Shown here piece after piece: positions 8,850-17,496 of a DNA stretch of 64,000 bases; within the stretch, counting starts at the first letter, position 1; each line of letters opens with the position of its first letter. Made by a program: the position numbers and the translations under genes. Source of the stretch: Streptomyces sp. AA1529 (GTDB lineage Bacteria > Actinomycetota > Actinomycetes > Streptomycetales > Streptomycetaceae); NCBI RefSeq assembly GCF_000280905.1, contig NZ_ALAP01000015.1:186001-250000 (forward strand). Reading direction: 5' to 3'. A model generated the notes under the pieces. The model was not told where the DNA came from and did no database searches. It saw nothing but the letters and a program-made list of their open reading frames with translations.

Positions 8850-10049
8850 ATGACTCCCACCCCCAGCAGCACCACCTCCGTGATCGTCTCCGGAGCCCGT
8901 ACGCCCATGGGGCGGTTGCTCGGTTCGCTGAAGTCCTTCTCGGGGGCGGACTTGGGCGGCTTCGCCATCAAGGCGGCCCTGGAGCGGGCGGGGATCGGCG
9001 GCGACCAGGTCGAGTACGTGATCATGGGCCAGGTCCTGCAGGCCGGGGCCGGGCAGATCCCGGCGCGGCAGGCCGCGGTCAAGGCCGGCATCCCGATGAA
9101 CGTCCCGGCACTGACCGTGAACAAGGTCTGCCTCTCCGGGCTCGACGCCATCGCGCTCGCCGACCAGCTGGTGCGCGCGGGCGAGTTCGACGTCGTCGTC
9201 GCCGGCGGCCAGGAGTCGATGACCAACGCCCCGCACCTGATGCCCAAGTCCCGCGAGGGCTACAAGTACGGCTCCCTCGAGGTGCTCGACTCCATGGCGC
9301 ACGACGGCCTGACCGACTCCTTCGACGGGGTGGCCATGGGCGCCTCCACCGAGAAGCACAACACCCGCCTGGGCATCCCGCGCGAGGTGCAGGACGAGAT
9401 CGCCGCCCGCTCCCACCAGCGGGCCGCCGCCGCGCAGCGCGACGGGCTCTTCCAGGCGGAGATCACCCCCGTGGAGATCCCGCAGCGCAAGGGCGACCCG
9501 GTGCTCTTCTCCGAGGACGAGGGCATCCGGGGCGACTCCACCGCCGAGTCGCTGGGCAAGCTGCGGCCGGCCTTCGCCAAGGACGGCACGATCACCGCCG
9601 GTTCCGCCTCCCAGATCTCCGACGGCGCCGCGGCGGTCGTCGTGATGAGCAAGGCGAAGGCCGAGGAACTCGGGGTGGAGTGGATCGCCGAGATCGGTGC
9701 ACACGGCAACGTCGCCGGACCGGACAACTCGCTCCAGTCGCAGCCCTCGAACGCCATTCAGCACGCGCTGAAGAAGGCGGGACGCGCGGTCGCCGACCTC
9801 GATCTGGTCGAGATCAACGAGGCGTTCGCGGCCGTGGCGCACCAGTCCATGAAGGACCTGGAAATCGGCCCCGAAAAGGTGAATGTGAACGGCGGTGCCA
9901 TCGCCCTGGGGCACCCCATCGGGATGTCCGGGGCGCGCCTGGTCCTCCACCTCGCGCTGGAGCTGAAGCGCCGCGGGGGCGGGCTGGGCGCCGCCGCCCT
10001 GTGCGGCGGGGGCGGACAGGGCGACGCCCTGCTCATCCGCGTCCCCTGA
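8850..10049 (+). CDS. Acetyl-CoA C-acetyltransferase (thiolase)
   Basis: Condenses or cleaves acetoacetyl-CoA and longer 3-ketoacyl-CoAs. The 399-residue length is typical. The acylated cysteine is in [15 protein letters not shown] (near residue 95), the first catalytic His in [17 protein letters not shown], and the second Cys in [11 protein letters not shown]. The ribosome site GGAAGGGAACTCC ends about 4 nt before ATG 8850. It is divergent from methylmalonyl-CoA epimerase across a 136-bp promoter region and followed by meaB after 183 bp. This context suggests a role in butyrate/ethylmalonyl-type acyl-CoA supply rather than bulk beta-oxidation (inference). Confidence 0.94.
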   Translation: MTPTPSSTTSVIVSGARTPMGRLLGSLKSFSGADLGGFAIKAALERAGIGGDQVEYVIMGQVLQAGAGQIPARQAAVKAGIPMNVPALTVNKVCLSGLDAIALADQLVRAGEFDVVVAGGQESMTNAPHLMPKSREGYKYGSLEVLDSMAHDGLTDSFDGVAMGASTEKHNTRLGIPREVQDEIAARSHQRAAAAQRDGLFQAEITPVEIPQRKGDPVLFSEDEGIRGDSTAESLGKLRPAFAKDGTITAGSASQISDGAAAVVVMSKAKAEELGVEWIAEIGAHGNVAGPDNSLQSQPSNAIQHALKKAGRAVADLDLVEINEAFAAVAHQSMKDLEIGPEKVNVNGGAIALGHPIGMSGARLVLHLALELKRRGGGLGAAALCGGGGQGDALLIRVP

Positions 10050-10066
10050 CGACGGCTCCCCGCCGG

Positions 10067-10094
10067 GGCCCGGGAAGCAGTCCGCTCCCGGGCC
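10067..10094 (+). terminator. Hairpin after the thiolase gene
   Basis: Perfect 9-bp inverted repeat GGCCCGGGA / TCCCGGGCC with a 10-nt loop, 17 bp beyond the thiolase stop and before meaB. It may be a terminator or attenuator between the two co-directional genes. Confidence 0.45.
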
Positions 10095-10232
10095 GGGCGG
10101 CCGCCCGGCGGGTGCCCTCCGTCCGCCGGCGGCGGGCCGTGCGAGGTGCGGCGGGCCCCGGAGCGGAGATCCCGCCGCAGCCGGGTAGGAGGAACGGACA
10201 GACGGTGACAGCCCAGAACGGAGCGGTTTGAC

Positions 10233-11189
10233 ATGGCGGATGTCGCAGCGCTGGTGGCGGCGGCCCGGGAGGGCGCGCCGCGGGCCGTGGCGCGGCTGAT
10301 CTCCCTCGTCGAGGGAGCCTCCCCGCAGCTTCGCGAGGCCATGGCGGCCGTCGCGCCCCACTGCGGCAACGCCTACGTGGTCGGCCTGACGGGGTCGCCC
10401 GGTGTCGGCAAGTCCACCACCACCTCCGCGCTGGTCAGCGCGTACCGCGCACAGGGCCGGCGGGTGGGCGTGCTGGCCGTGGACCCGTCCTCGCCGTTCT
10501 CCGGCGGCGCCCTGCTGGGCGACCGGGTGCGGATGGGGGAGCACGCCTCCGACCCGGGCGTCTACATCCGGTCCATGGCCACCCGCGGCCACCTGGGCGG
10601 CCTGGCCTGGGCCGCCCCGCAGGCGATCCGGATGCTGGACGCGGCGGGCTGCGACGTGATCCTGGTCGAGACCGTCGGTGTCGGGCAGTCCGAGGTGGAG
10701 ATCGCGGCGCAGGCGGACACCAGCGTGGTGCTGCTCGCGCCCGGCATGGGCGACGGCATCCAGGCGGCGAAGGCCGGAATCCTGGAGATCGGCGACGTCT
10801 ACGTCGTCAACAAGGCCGACCGGGACGGCGCCGATGCCACCGTCCGCGAGCTCAACCACATGCTCGGGTTGGGCGAGGCCCGCGGTCCCGGCGACTGGCG
10901 GCCGCCGGTGGTCAGGACCGTGGCCGCGCGCGGGGAGGGGCTGGAGGAGATGGTCGCCGCCCTGGACAAGCACCGCGGCTGGATGGAGGAGCGCGGGGTG
11001 CTGGCCGAGCGCCGTGCGGCGCGTGCCGCGAAGGAGATCGAGACCATCGCGGTCACCGCGCTGCGCCGCCGGATCGGCGAACTGCGGGGCGGCAAGCGGC
11101 TCGACGCGCTGGCCGCGCGCGTGCTCGAGGGGACGCTGGACCCCTACACCGCGGCCGACGAACTGGTCGAGGGCGTCACCGAGGGGTGA
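10233..11189 (+). CDS. meaB: Methylmalonyl-CoA mutase chaperone GTPase MeaB
   Basis: G3E-family P-loop GTPase that gates cobalamin loading and protects B12-dependent acyl-CoA mutases from inactivation. In 318 residues the P-loop GSPGVGKST spans ~54-62. It is followed by LAVDPSSPFSGGALLGDRVRM (MeaB signature), VETVGVGQSEVEIA (Walker B/G3 region) and VVNKADRDGA (G4, NKAD). The C-terminal arm (RRIGELRGGKRLDALAARVLEG) is the dimerisation extension. Its expected client is the isobutyryl-CoA mutase encoded ~6 kb away or a methylmalonyl-CoA mutase elsewhere. ATG at 10233 was chosen by family length; the ribosome site (ACGGAGCGG) is modest. Confidence 0.94.
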   Translation: MADVAALVAAAREGAPRAVARLISLVEGASPQLREAMAAVAPHCGNAYVVGLTGSPGVGKSTTTSALVSAYRAQGRRVGVLAVDPSSPFSGGALLGDRVRMGEHASDPGVYIRSMATRGHLGGLAWAAPQAIRMLDAAGCDVILVETVGVGQSEVEIAAQADTSVVLLAPGMGDGIQAAKAGILEIGDVYVVNKADRDGADATVRELNHMLGLGEARGPGDWRPPVVRTVAARGEGLEEMVAALDKHRGWMEERGVLAERRAARAAKEIETIAVTALRRRIGELRGGKRLDALAARVLEGTLDPYTAADELVEGVTEG

Positions 11190-11195
11190 CGCGCC

Positions 11196-11444
11196 GACGG
11201 GGCCGGCCTGCTGGACCACGCCCGGCGGCACGCCGCCGCGGCGGGACGGGTCCCGGTGCGGCGGGAGGGCGGATCCTCGAACGCCTTGTGCGGCCGGATG
11301 CCGTGCGCATCCGCGACGGCGGGGCCGGTCCGGGGCCGGCCATCGCCCGGACGTCGCGGAGCGGCACGGCGGCACCTTCCGCGCACCGGCCCCCTCCGGG
11401 AGAGGGGCCGGTGCGTCCTGCGGCTGCCGCTCGCCGACGGGTGA
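11196..11444 (+). pseudogene. Decayed C-terminal ATPase domain of a sensor histidine kinase
   Basis: No intact gene lies between meaB and absC, but HATPase motifs appear in correct order across shifted frames. They are LLDHARRHA (N-box, from ~11211), VRIRDGGAGPG (G1-like, near 11304), VAERHGGTFRAPAPSG (G2 and tail, near 11353) and RCVLRLPLADG followed by a stop (ends ~11444). At least two frameshifts separate them, and the kinase N-terminus and any partner response regulator are gone. From memory, S. coelicolor carries a two-component system (SCO5403/5404) at this position, so this is probably its remnant. Recognition is by motif only. Confidence 0.6.
11382..11415. terminator. Bidirectional hairpin between meaB region and absC
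   Basis: Perfect 12-bp inverted repeat CGCACCGGCCCC / GGGGCCGGTGCG with a 10-nt loop whose ends can pair further. It lies between convergent genes and overlaps the tail of the histidine-kinase remnant. Confidence 0.6.
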
Positions 11445-11489
11445 GACGGACGGGGAGCCCGGCGGGTGGGGCCGGTCGGTGCGGGAGCG

Positions 11490-11966
11490 CTACACGCGGC
11501 CCCGCTCGGTGCGCAGCTTCTCCGCCATGGGGCGCAGGATGCGCTCCAGGTGGGCGAGGTCCGAGGGGGAGACCCCGTCGATGAAGTGCCGCCGCACCGA
11601 GGCGACATGGTGCGGTGCCACCGTGCGCATGGTCTCCCAGCCGTGCTCGGTGAGCACCGCGAACAGCCCTCTCCTGTCCGACTCGCAGGACTCCCGCCGC
11701 ACCAGCCCGGCCTTCTCCATCCTGGTGATCTGGTGCGACAGCCGGCTCTTGGACTGGAGCGTCGCCGTGGCCAGGTCGGTCATCCGCATGCGGTGCTCGG
11801 GTGACTCCGAGAGATTCACGAGTATCTCGTAGTCGTTGAGGGTCAACCCGAACGGTTGCAGATCGCGCTCGAGCTGATGGCTGAGCAGCCTGCCGACGTC
11901 GAGGTGGGTGCGCCAGGCACGCTGCTCGTCCTCGGTGAGCCAACGGGTGCCGTCATCGGTGTCCAT
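11490..11966 (-). CDS. absC: MarR-family regulator, probable AbsC
   Basis: DNA-binding winged-helix dimer. AbsC of S. coelicolor (SCO5405, 158 aa) is a zinc-responsive regulator of antibiotic production and zinc acquisition. This product is exactly 158 residues and occupies the same place after the meaB region. An N-terminal dimerisation helix (residues ~15-40) is followed by the wHTH: MTDLATATLQSKSRLSHQITRMEKAGLVRRESCESDRRGLFAVLTEHG (in pieces ~residues 60-110, recognition helix SKSRLSHQITRM, wing ESDRRG). The symbol rests on length and position; the family call is secure. Confidence 0.85.
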   Translation of the reverse strand: MDTDDGTRWLTEDEQRAWRTHLDVGRLLSHQLERDLQPFGLTLNDYEILVNLSESPEHRMRMTDLATATLQSKSRLSHQITRMEKAGLVRRESCESDRRGLFAVLTEHGWETMRTVAPHHVASVRRHFIDGVSPSDLAHLERILRPMAEKLRTERGRV

Positions 11967-12047
11967 ACCGTGGGACTCTACCCAGGCTCGTACAGGCGTG
12001 CTTACGCCGCGTGGTATTCGGGCTCCGCAGCGTTGCCGGACGGCTGT

Positions 12048-12854
12048 TCACAGCCCCAGCCGGCGCTGCAGACCGCCGAACTGGCCCGGCAGCTGCGGCC
12101 CCTGCTGCCCGCCGTGGCCGCCGTCGCCCCCGTGGCCGTCTCCGGGCACCCCGGCCTGCTGCGGGGCGGCGCCGGTGTCGCGCTCGTCCATGAGCACCTC
12201 GGACGACTGGATCAGCACGGTGCCCGCTCCGACGAACTCGAACTGGTGCTCCTCGCCGGAGGCGCCGCCCACCCCCGTCAGGGCGCGCAGCCCGCCCATG
12301 ACGCCCTTGAGGTACCGGTGGTCGTAGTGGTGGCACGGCGAGGGGCAGTCCGCCCAGCCGACCAGCGCCTGCGGATCGACCCGCACCGGCGGCTCCACGA
12401 AGTGCACCTCCCCGTTCGAGGCGGCCACGAAGGAGCCGGTGCCGATCAGGGTGAGGAAGCCCGGGATGATCGACTGCTTCAGCGAGAGGGACGGGTCGAA
12501 GGCGAGCAGGTTGCCGGACCGGACGGTCAGATTGCCGTCCTCCAGGTCGTAGGAGTTGATGTCGAAGGCGCGGTCGGCCAGCAGCAGTTTGCCGCGCCCC
12601 TGGGCGACCACCCAGTCCGCGGCGTGCAGCGGCGAGTGGAAGCTGCTCGCGACGAGCCCGTCCAGCGGGCCGTGCCCGATGCCGTGGAAGTCGATCTGCC
12701 CGTAGTAGGCGATCATCTTCCCCTTCTGCAGGAACCACCGGCCGTCCAGCTCGACGCAGAAGGCGTAGGGGTTGACGTTGTCGTTCGCGGGCAGCGACAC
12801 CGCGTCGTACACCCGGTAGTCCTGCGGGGCGCCCCCCTGCGGCGGCTGGGACAT
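12048..12854 (-). CDS. AIM24 family protein (third of three)
   Basis: Member of the AIM24/TIGR00266-like beta-sandwich family, of unknown biochemical role in bacteria. The 268-residue product (MSQPPQGGAPQDYRVYDAVSL) contains the typical KMIAYYGQIDFHG, LLLADRAFDINSYDLEDGNLTVRSGNLLAFDPSL and FVAASNGEVHFVEPPVRVDPQALVGW segments, with a glycine-rich tail. The ATG at 12854 overlaps the upstream stop (TGATG); a GTG one codon earlier is also possible. It ends the three-gene unit. Confidence 0.85.
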   Translation of the reverse strand: MSQPPQGGAPQDYRVYDAVSLPANDNVNPYAFCVELDGRWFLQKGKMIAYYGQIDFHGIGHGPLDGLVASSFHSPLHAADWVVAQGRGKLLLADRAFDINSYDLEDGNLTVRSGNLLAFDPSLSLKQSIIPGFLTLIGTGSFVAASNGEVHFVEPPVRVDPQALVGWADCPSPCHHYDHRYLKGVMGGLRALTGVGGASGEEHQFEFVGAGTVLIQSSEVLMDERDTGAAPQQAGVPGDGHGGDGGHGGQQGPQLPGQFGGLQRRLGL

Positions 12855-13504
12855 CACAGCTTCTCCTCACTGGCCTGCACGAAGACGGCGCCGCTGCCGG
12901 ACAGTTCGAGCTGGAACGCCTCGCCCGAGCCGCGCCCCACCATGTCCCGCCAGCCCAGCGCCGAGGACAGCTTGTTGCGTACGTCGCCGAAGTGCGCCAC
13001 ATACGCCTGGGGGTCCACATGGACGGGGCGCCCGGGCGCAATGGTGAGCTGGACGATGCCGCCGTGCGCCATCACGGCCGCCGAACCCCGTCCGGTGAGC
13101 GTGGTGGTGAACAGGCCCTGCCCGGAGACCTGGCCGCGCACCATGCCCAGCACCCCGCCGTCCCTGCCGAGGAAGAGGGTGCCCTGCTGGAGGGTGCCGT
13201 CGAAGGCGAGGAGGCGGTCCGACTCGACGCACAGCGTGTCGCCGTCGAGGTCGATCACCTGGATGTGGTGGCCGCCGTGGCCGAACATCACGGTGCCGTC
13301 GCCCTCCACGGTCATCAGGGGCGCGGCCTCGCCCGCCACCCGGCGGCCGATCATCGACATCACACCGCCCTGGCCGCCTTGGATGTTCGGCGTGAAGGAG
13401 ACCTCGCCCCGGTAGCCGACCATGGCGCCGCGCTGGCTGAACATCCGCTGCCCGGGGGCGACGCGGGCCTCCACCAGCTTGCCGGACAACTCCCGGAACG
13501 GCAT
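12854..13504 (-). CDS. AIM24 family protein (second of three)
   Basis: 216-residue AIM24-family protein starting MPFRELSGKLVEARVAPGQ. The family pattern is visible in FSQRGAMVGYRGEVSFTP, MTVEGDGTVMFGHGGHHIQVIDLDGDTL, RLLAFDGTLQQG and the C-terminal GEAFQLELSGSGAVFVQASEEKL. The start overlaps the stop of the first gene by one base (TGATG), so all three AIM24 genes are translationally coupled. Function unknown; possibly membrane-associated by analogy with yeast Aim24 (inference). Confidence 0.87.
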   Translation of the reverse strand: MPFRELSGKLVEARVAPGQRMFSQRGAMVGYRGEVSFTPNIQGGQGGVMSMIGRRVAGEAAPLMTVEGDGTVMFGHGGHHIQVIDLDGDTLCVESDRLLAFDGTLQQGTLFLGRDGGVLGMVRGQVSGQGLFTTTLTGRGSAAVMAHGGIVQLTIAPGRPVHVDPQAYVAHFGDVRNKLSSALGWRDMVGRGSGEAFQLELSGSGAVFVQASEEKL

Positions 13505-14148
13505 CAGACGTCCCCTCCCAGCGTGTTGCGCTCGCTCGGCTGCACGTAGACCAGGCCCGTGCCCTCGAACCGGATCTGGAAGGCCTCGCCGGAGCCCTCG
13601 CCGATCAGCGTGCGGAAGTTCACCCCGGACTGGAAGCTCTGCCGCAGGTCCCCCTGGTGTGCGACGTAGGCGCCGGGGTCGACCTGGAGCGGCGTCTGCG
13701 GGCCGACCCGCAGCAGCACCGCGGGGCCCGCCGACATCAGCGCCGCCTGGCCGGTGCCCTCGACGGACGTGGTGAACAGCCCGTTGCCCTGGGAGGCCCC
13801 GCGCAGCCCGGTGAAGCTGGTACCGGTGCGCAGACCGCTGTCCGTGCACAGCAGGTTGCTCGCCTCGACGTGCAGCTTCTCGCCGTTCAGCCGGACGAGG
13901 TTGATGTCGCAGGCCCGGTCGGCGAAATAGCAGGTGCCCCGGCCCTTCACCTCCATCACCGTCATCTGCTCGCCGGTGAGCCGCCGCGTGACCATGCCGC
14001 GCACGCCCTCGCCGCCGCCGCTCAACTTCTTGAACGCCATCTCGCCGTCGTAGGCGACCATCGAGCCGTTCTTCGCCTTGACCGCGTCGCCGCCGCCCTC
14101 GAGCGTGACGGCCAGCACCTTGGTGCCGTCGAGTCGGAACTGAGCCAC
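13504..14148 (-). CDS. AIM24 family protein (first of three)
   Basis: 214-residue AIM24-family protein from a GTG start (MAQFRLDGTKVLAVTLEGGGDAVKAK). The repeating motifs NGSMVAYDGEMAFKKLSGGGEGV, YFADRACDINLVRLNGE and GEAFQIRFEGTGLVYVQPSERN correspond to those in the next two genes, so the set arose by tandem duplication. It is divergent from the DUF3817 gene at 14243 across ~94 bp. Confidence 0.87.
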   Translation of the reverse strand: MAQFRLDGTKVLAVTLEGGGDAVKAKNGSMVAYDGEMAFKKLSGGGEGVRGMVTRRLTGEQMTVMEVKGRGTCYFADRACDINLVRLNGEKLHVEASNLLCTDSGLRTGTSFTGLRGASQGNGLFTTSVEGTGQAALMSAGPAVLLRVGPQTPLQVDPGAYVAHQGDLRQSFQSGVNFRTLIGEGSGEAFQIRFEGTGLVYVQPSERNTLGGDV

Positions 14149-14242
14149 GTGAGGAACCTACCCTGCGGCCCGTGATCCATTGCAGGGCTGCCACAATGGA
14201 AGAGCTTGTGCATCCCTTCACAATCAATCCGAGGACCCTGCC

Positions 14243-14635
14243 GTGGCCATACTGGAAACCCCGAGCGGCCTGCCGCCCAAGTCGGTCTCAGCGCTGCGCC
14301 GTCTGCGACTCACCTCCGTGCCCGAGGCGATCTCCTGGCTGATCCTGATCGTCTGCTCGCTGGCGAAGAACCTCACCGACGTCAGCTGGGGGCCGGGCTC
14401 GGTGAAGGTGATGGGACCTGTGCACGGTCTCCTCTTCGTCCTCTACGTGATCTTCTGGCTCGACGCCTGGAATCGCACCAAGTGGGAGAAGGGCCGGGCC
14501 ACCCTCTACTTCGTGCTGTCGATCCTGCCGACCGGCGGCTTCTTCGCCGAGAAGTCGCTGCGCAAGGAGGAGGAGGCCGGGGTGATCGCGATGCGCGCCC
14601 GCAAGGAGCAGAAGGGGACCGTCGCCACCTCATGA
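14243..14635 (+). CDS. DUF3817 small membrane protein
   Basis: 130-residue protein with three predicted membrane segments ([55 protein letters not shown]), the layout of the DUF3817 family. The GTG start at 14243 is set by GAGGA seven nt upstream; frames before it lack family resemblance. The stop overlaps the next start (ATGA). A paralogue is at 17041-17379. Function unknown. Confidence 0.85.
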   Translation: MAILETPSGLPPKSVSALRRLRLTSVPEAISWLILIVCSLAKNLTDVSWGPGSVKVMGPVHGLLFVLYVIFWLDAWNRTKWEKGRATLYFVLSILPTGGFFAEKSLRKEEEAGVIAMRARKEQKGTVATS

Positions 14636-14928
14636 TCGTCGCCTTCTCCGTCACCCCGCTCGGCGTCGGCGAGGACGTGGGGGAGTACGTGGCCGACGCC
14701 GTGCGGGTGGTCCGCGAATCCGGGCTCCCGCACCGGACCGACGCCATGTTCACCTCGCTGGAGGGCGACTGGGAGCAGTGCATGGAGGTCGTACGGCAGG
14801 CGGTCGCGGCGGTCGAGGCGCGGGCGCCCCGGGTCTCGCTCGTCCTCAAGGCCGACATCCGGCCCGGCGTCACCGACGGACTCACCTCGAAGGTCGCGAC
14901 GGTCGACCGGTACCTCGACGGGAGCTGA
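14632..14928 (+). CDS. MTH1187-family thiamine-binding-like protein
   Basis: 98-residue single-domain protein of the MTH1187/YkoF (DUF77) family; homologues bind thiamine or related ligands in a ferredoxin-like fold. [24 protein letters not shown] and [25 protein letters not shown] fit the family. It is translationally coupled to the DUF3817 gene through ATGA. Whether it senses thiamine here is not shown by the sequence. Confidence 0.85.
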   Translation: MIVAFSVTPLGVGEDVGEYVADAVRVVRESGLPHRTDAMFTSLEGDWEQCMEVVRQAVAAVEARAPRVSLVLKADIRPGVTDGLTSKVATVDRYLDGS

Positions 14929-15106
14929 CCGGGCCACCGGGAGCGGCGGCGCCCCCGTCCCGGCCCGCTTCCGGGCTCGGCCCGGCGGAGTGCGCCCGTA
15001 CAGCACCTGGCGGCCGGCCCCCGCGCGAGACCGGCAGCGCCGCGGGGCGGATCCGGACCGAGGCGGACCCCTGTCCGGCGCGGGCCGAGTGGTCCAGGCT
15101 CGTGCC

Positions 15107-16417
15107 ATGCCTCCGGACAACGAACTGAGCACCCCGTCGGACGGCGCGCAGCCGGACGCGGACCCGCACCGGCCGGACAGCGACGCGGACAGCGGACGGG
15201 TCGACGCGGTCCCGCAGCGGGCGCGGTACGCGGCGCTCTTCCGCGTGCCGGAGTTCCGCGCCGTGTTCGCGGCCCATGTGCTGTCCTTGCTGGGCACGGT
15301 CGTGGCGGGACTCGCGCTGCCCGTGATGATCTACGCGGAGACCTCCTCGCCGCTGCTGAGCGCACTGACCTTCGCGCTCGGTTTCCTCCCGAACGCGGTG
15401 GGCGGCGCCGCCCTGGCCTCGGTCGCGGACCGGTTCAGCGCCCGCCGGGTACTGGTGGCCTGCGACGTGTTCAGCGCGGCCTGCGTCGCCGCGATGCTGC
15501 TGCCGGGGGCGCATGTGGCGCTGCTGCTCGCGCTGCGGGCCGCGGCCGCCTTCGTGCAGCCCCTCTTCACCGGGGTGCGGGCCGCCAGTCTGGGCGCGAT
15601 CCTGCCGGGCCAGGACGCGTTCGTGCTCGGCCGGTCGCTGCTGCGGGTCGTCGCGCAGAGCGCCCTGATCGTCGGCAACGCGGCCACCGGGCTGCTGCTG
15701 GTCTTCATCGCGCCGCGCACCGCGCTGGTGCTCACCGTCGCCGGTTTCCTGGGCTCGGCGCTGATCCTGCGGACCGGCACCCGGCTGCGGCCCGCCCTGG
15801 TGCGCGCGGCCGCGCACACCCGCGGCGGCACCCGCCGGCTGCTGGCCGATCCCCGGGTGCGGGCGCTGCTGCTGCTGTGCTGGCTCCCGCCGCTGTTCGC
15901 GGTCGTCCCCGAGGGGCTGGCGGCGCCGTACGCGGACGCGCTGGGGGCCGGGCCCGTCGGGGTGGGTCTGCTGCTGGCCGCGGCGCCGGTGGGCAGCGTG
16001 GCGGGCGAGCTGGCCGTCGGTTCGCTGCTGTCCCCGGCGGCCCGCGAGCGGCTGGTCCTGCCGCTCGCCGCCACGCTGCTGCTTCCGCTGCTGGTCTTCG
16101 CCCTGCGCCCCGGGCTGCCGCTGGCGCTGGCCGCGCTGTGCCTCTCGGGTGCGGGCATCGGCTACACCCTGGGCCTGGACCGGTGGTTCTTCGACGCTGC
16201 CCCCGAGGAGCTGCGCGGCCGGGCGCTGACGCTGATGACGGCGGGCCTGATGAGCTCCCAGGGCCTGGGGATGGCGCTGGGCGGTGCGCTGGCCGAGGCC
16301 GTGCCGGCGCACACCGTGATCGCGTCGACCGGTGTCGTGGGCACCGGGTGCGTGGTGTGGAACGCCCGGAGAGTGAGACGGCTTCAGCCGGTACATGACC
16401 GGCCGGTAGGGTCGTAG
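15107..16417 (+). CDS. MFS transporter
   Basis: 436-residue major facilitator family protein with about 10-12 hydrophobic helices. A ~45-residue polar N-terminal extension precedes the first helix (FRVPEFRAVFAAHVLSLLGTVVAGLALP). An MFS loop (SVADRFSARRVLVACD) follows helix 2. The overall form resembles proton-driven drug exporters of the actinobacterial type. ATG at 15107 has no clear ribosome site. The stop is one base from the start of the MarR gene, so the pair is probably co-transcribed and regulated by it. Confidence 0.87.
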   Translation: MPPDNELSTPSDGAQPDADPHRPDSDADSGRVDAVPQRARYAALFRVPEFRAVFAAHVLSLLGTVVAGLALPVMIYAETSSPLLSALTFALGFLPNAVGGAALASVADRFSARRVLVACDVFSAACVAAMLLPGAHVALLLALRAAAAFVQPLFTGVRAASLGAILPGQDAFVLGRSLLRVVAQSALIVGNAATGLLLVFIAPRTALVLTVAGFLGSALILRTGTRLRPALVRAAAHTRGGTRRLLADPRVRALLLLCWLPPLFAVVPEGLAAPYADALGAGPVGVGLLLAAAPVGSVAGELAVGSLLSPAARERLVLPLAATLLLPLLVFALRPGLPLALAALCLSGAGIGYTLGLDRWFFDAAPEELRGRALTLMTAGLMSSQGLGMALGGALAEAVPAHTVIASTGVVGTGCVVWNARRVRRLQPVHDRPVGS

Positions 16418-16418
16418 G

Positions 16419-16937
16419 GTGTCCAAGCCGCTCAGTCTGACGTTCGACCCGATCGCCCGTGCCGATGAGCACTGGAAGCAGCGATGGGGCTCGGTCCCGT
16501 CCATGGCCGCGATCACTTCGATCATGCGCGCACACCAGATCCTGCTGTCCGAGGTCGACGCGGTGGTCAAGCCCTACGGGCTGACGTTCGCGCGGTACGA
16601 GGCCCTGGTGCTGCTCACCTTCTCGCGGAAGGGCGAGCTGCCGATGTCGAAGATCGGTGAGCGGCTGATGGTGCATCCGACGTCGGTGACCAACACTGTG
16701 GACCGGCTGCAGTCGGCGGGCTTCGTGGAGAAGCGGCCCAACCCCGACGACGGCCGCGGCACCCTGGCGGCGATCACCGACAAGGGCCGCGAGGTGTGCG
16801 ACGCGGCCACCGAGGACCTGATGGCCATGGACTTCGGCCTCGGCGCCTACGACGTCGGGCAGCTCGGTGACATCTTCGCCCTGCTGCGTCCGCTGCGGGT
16901 GGCCGCCGGGGACTTCCCCGAGGAGCCCGGGCGCTGA
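16419..16937 (+). CDS. MarR-family transcriptional regulator
   Basis: 172-residue winged-helix regulator from a GTG start immediately after the MFS stop. HTH: MSKIGERLMVHPTSVTNTVDRLQSAGFVEKRPNPDDGRGTLAAITDKG (shown in pieces: recognition helix HPTSVTNTVDRL, wing NPDDGRG). N-terminal helices SMAAITSIMRAHQILLSEVD form the dimer interface. It matches the position of SCO5413 (from memory). Likely regulates the upstream exporter and/or itself. Confidence 0.9.
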   Translation: MSKPLSLTFDPIARADEHWKQRWGSVPSMAAITSIMRAHQILLSEVDAVVKPYGLTFARYEALVLLTFSRKGELPMSKIGERLMVHPTSVTNTVDRLQSAGFVEKRPNPDDGRGTLAAITDKGREVCDAATEDLMAMDFGLGAYDVGQLGDIFALLRPLRVAAGDFPEEPGR

Positions 16938-17040
16938 GCCGGTCCCGTCCGAGGGGGCGGCGGGAGGCGTCCCCCAGGGGGCCGCTGCGCGGTCCGGGGC
17001 GGTGGCGGGAGGCGCCGGAGCGGCGGTTACGCTCGTTTCC

Positions 17041-17379
17041 ATGAAACGAAGCGTGCTGACCCGCTACCGCGTCATGGCGTACGTCACCGCTGTGCTCCTC
17101 GTCCTGCTGACGCTCGGCGTGATCGGCAAGTACCTGCTGGGTATGGACGGCGCCGACGGCTTCACCAGCGTGGTCGGGATCGCGCACGGCTGGCTCTACA
17201 TCCTGTATCTGATCTTCGCCTTCGATATGGGCCAGAAGGCGAAGTGGCCGCTGGGCAAGCAGCTGTGGGTGCTGCTGGCCGGCACCGTCCCCACCGCCGC
17301 CTTCTTCGTCGAGCGCAAGGTCACCCGCGAGGTCGCGCCGCTGGTCGAGGACGGGACGGCGGCCCCGGCCGGCGTCTGA
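17041..17379 (+). CDS. DUF3817 small membrane protein
   Basis: 112-residue paralogue of the protein at 14243-14635. Three membrane segments (VMAYVTAVLLVLLTLGVIGKYL, IAHGWLYILYLIFAFDMG, LWVLLAGTVPTAAFFVERK) and a short basic/acidic tail. ATG at 17041 was chosen because the longer frame upstream has shadow-like composition. It follows the MarR gene and precedes icmA. Function unknown. Confidence 0.87.
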   Translation: MKRSVLTRYRVMAYVTAVLLVLLTLGVIGKYLLGMDGADGFTSVVGIAHGWLYILYLIFAFDMGQKAKWPLGKQLWVLLAGTVPTAAFFVERKVTREVAPLVEDGTAAPAGV

Positions 17380-17464
17380 GCGCCGCCCGGCTCGCTTCCG
17401 GCACCGCCGGCTCCGGCCCTCCGGCCGGGGTCGGGTGGGCCACACCGGGCGCTTTGTCATCGAC

Positions 17465-17488
17465 ATTTACTTGGACGTCCTAGTAAAT
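17465..17488. promoter_or_regulatory. 24-bp near-perfect palindrome at the icmA start
   Basis: Half-sites ATTTACT-t-GGAC and GTCC-t-AGTAAAT form a dyad mismatched at only one symmetric pair. It ends 8 bp before the icmA ATG, so a bound protein would block the promoter or ribosome site. It is AT-rich against a ~72% GC background. The size suits a TetR/GntR-type repressor; the cognate regulator is unknown, and the dyad differs from the one in front of the nearby TetR gene. Confidence 0.7.
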
Positions 17489-17496
17489 TCGGTGGT

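Noticed and set aside
8742..11375. 877-codon minus-strand frame across the thiolase and meaB
   Set aside because: Low-complexity Arg/Gly/His-rich product with no family resemblance, antisense to two well-supported enzymes.
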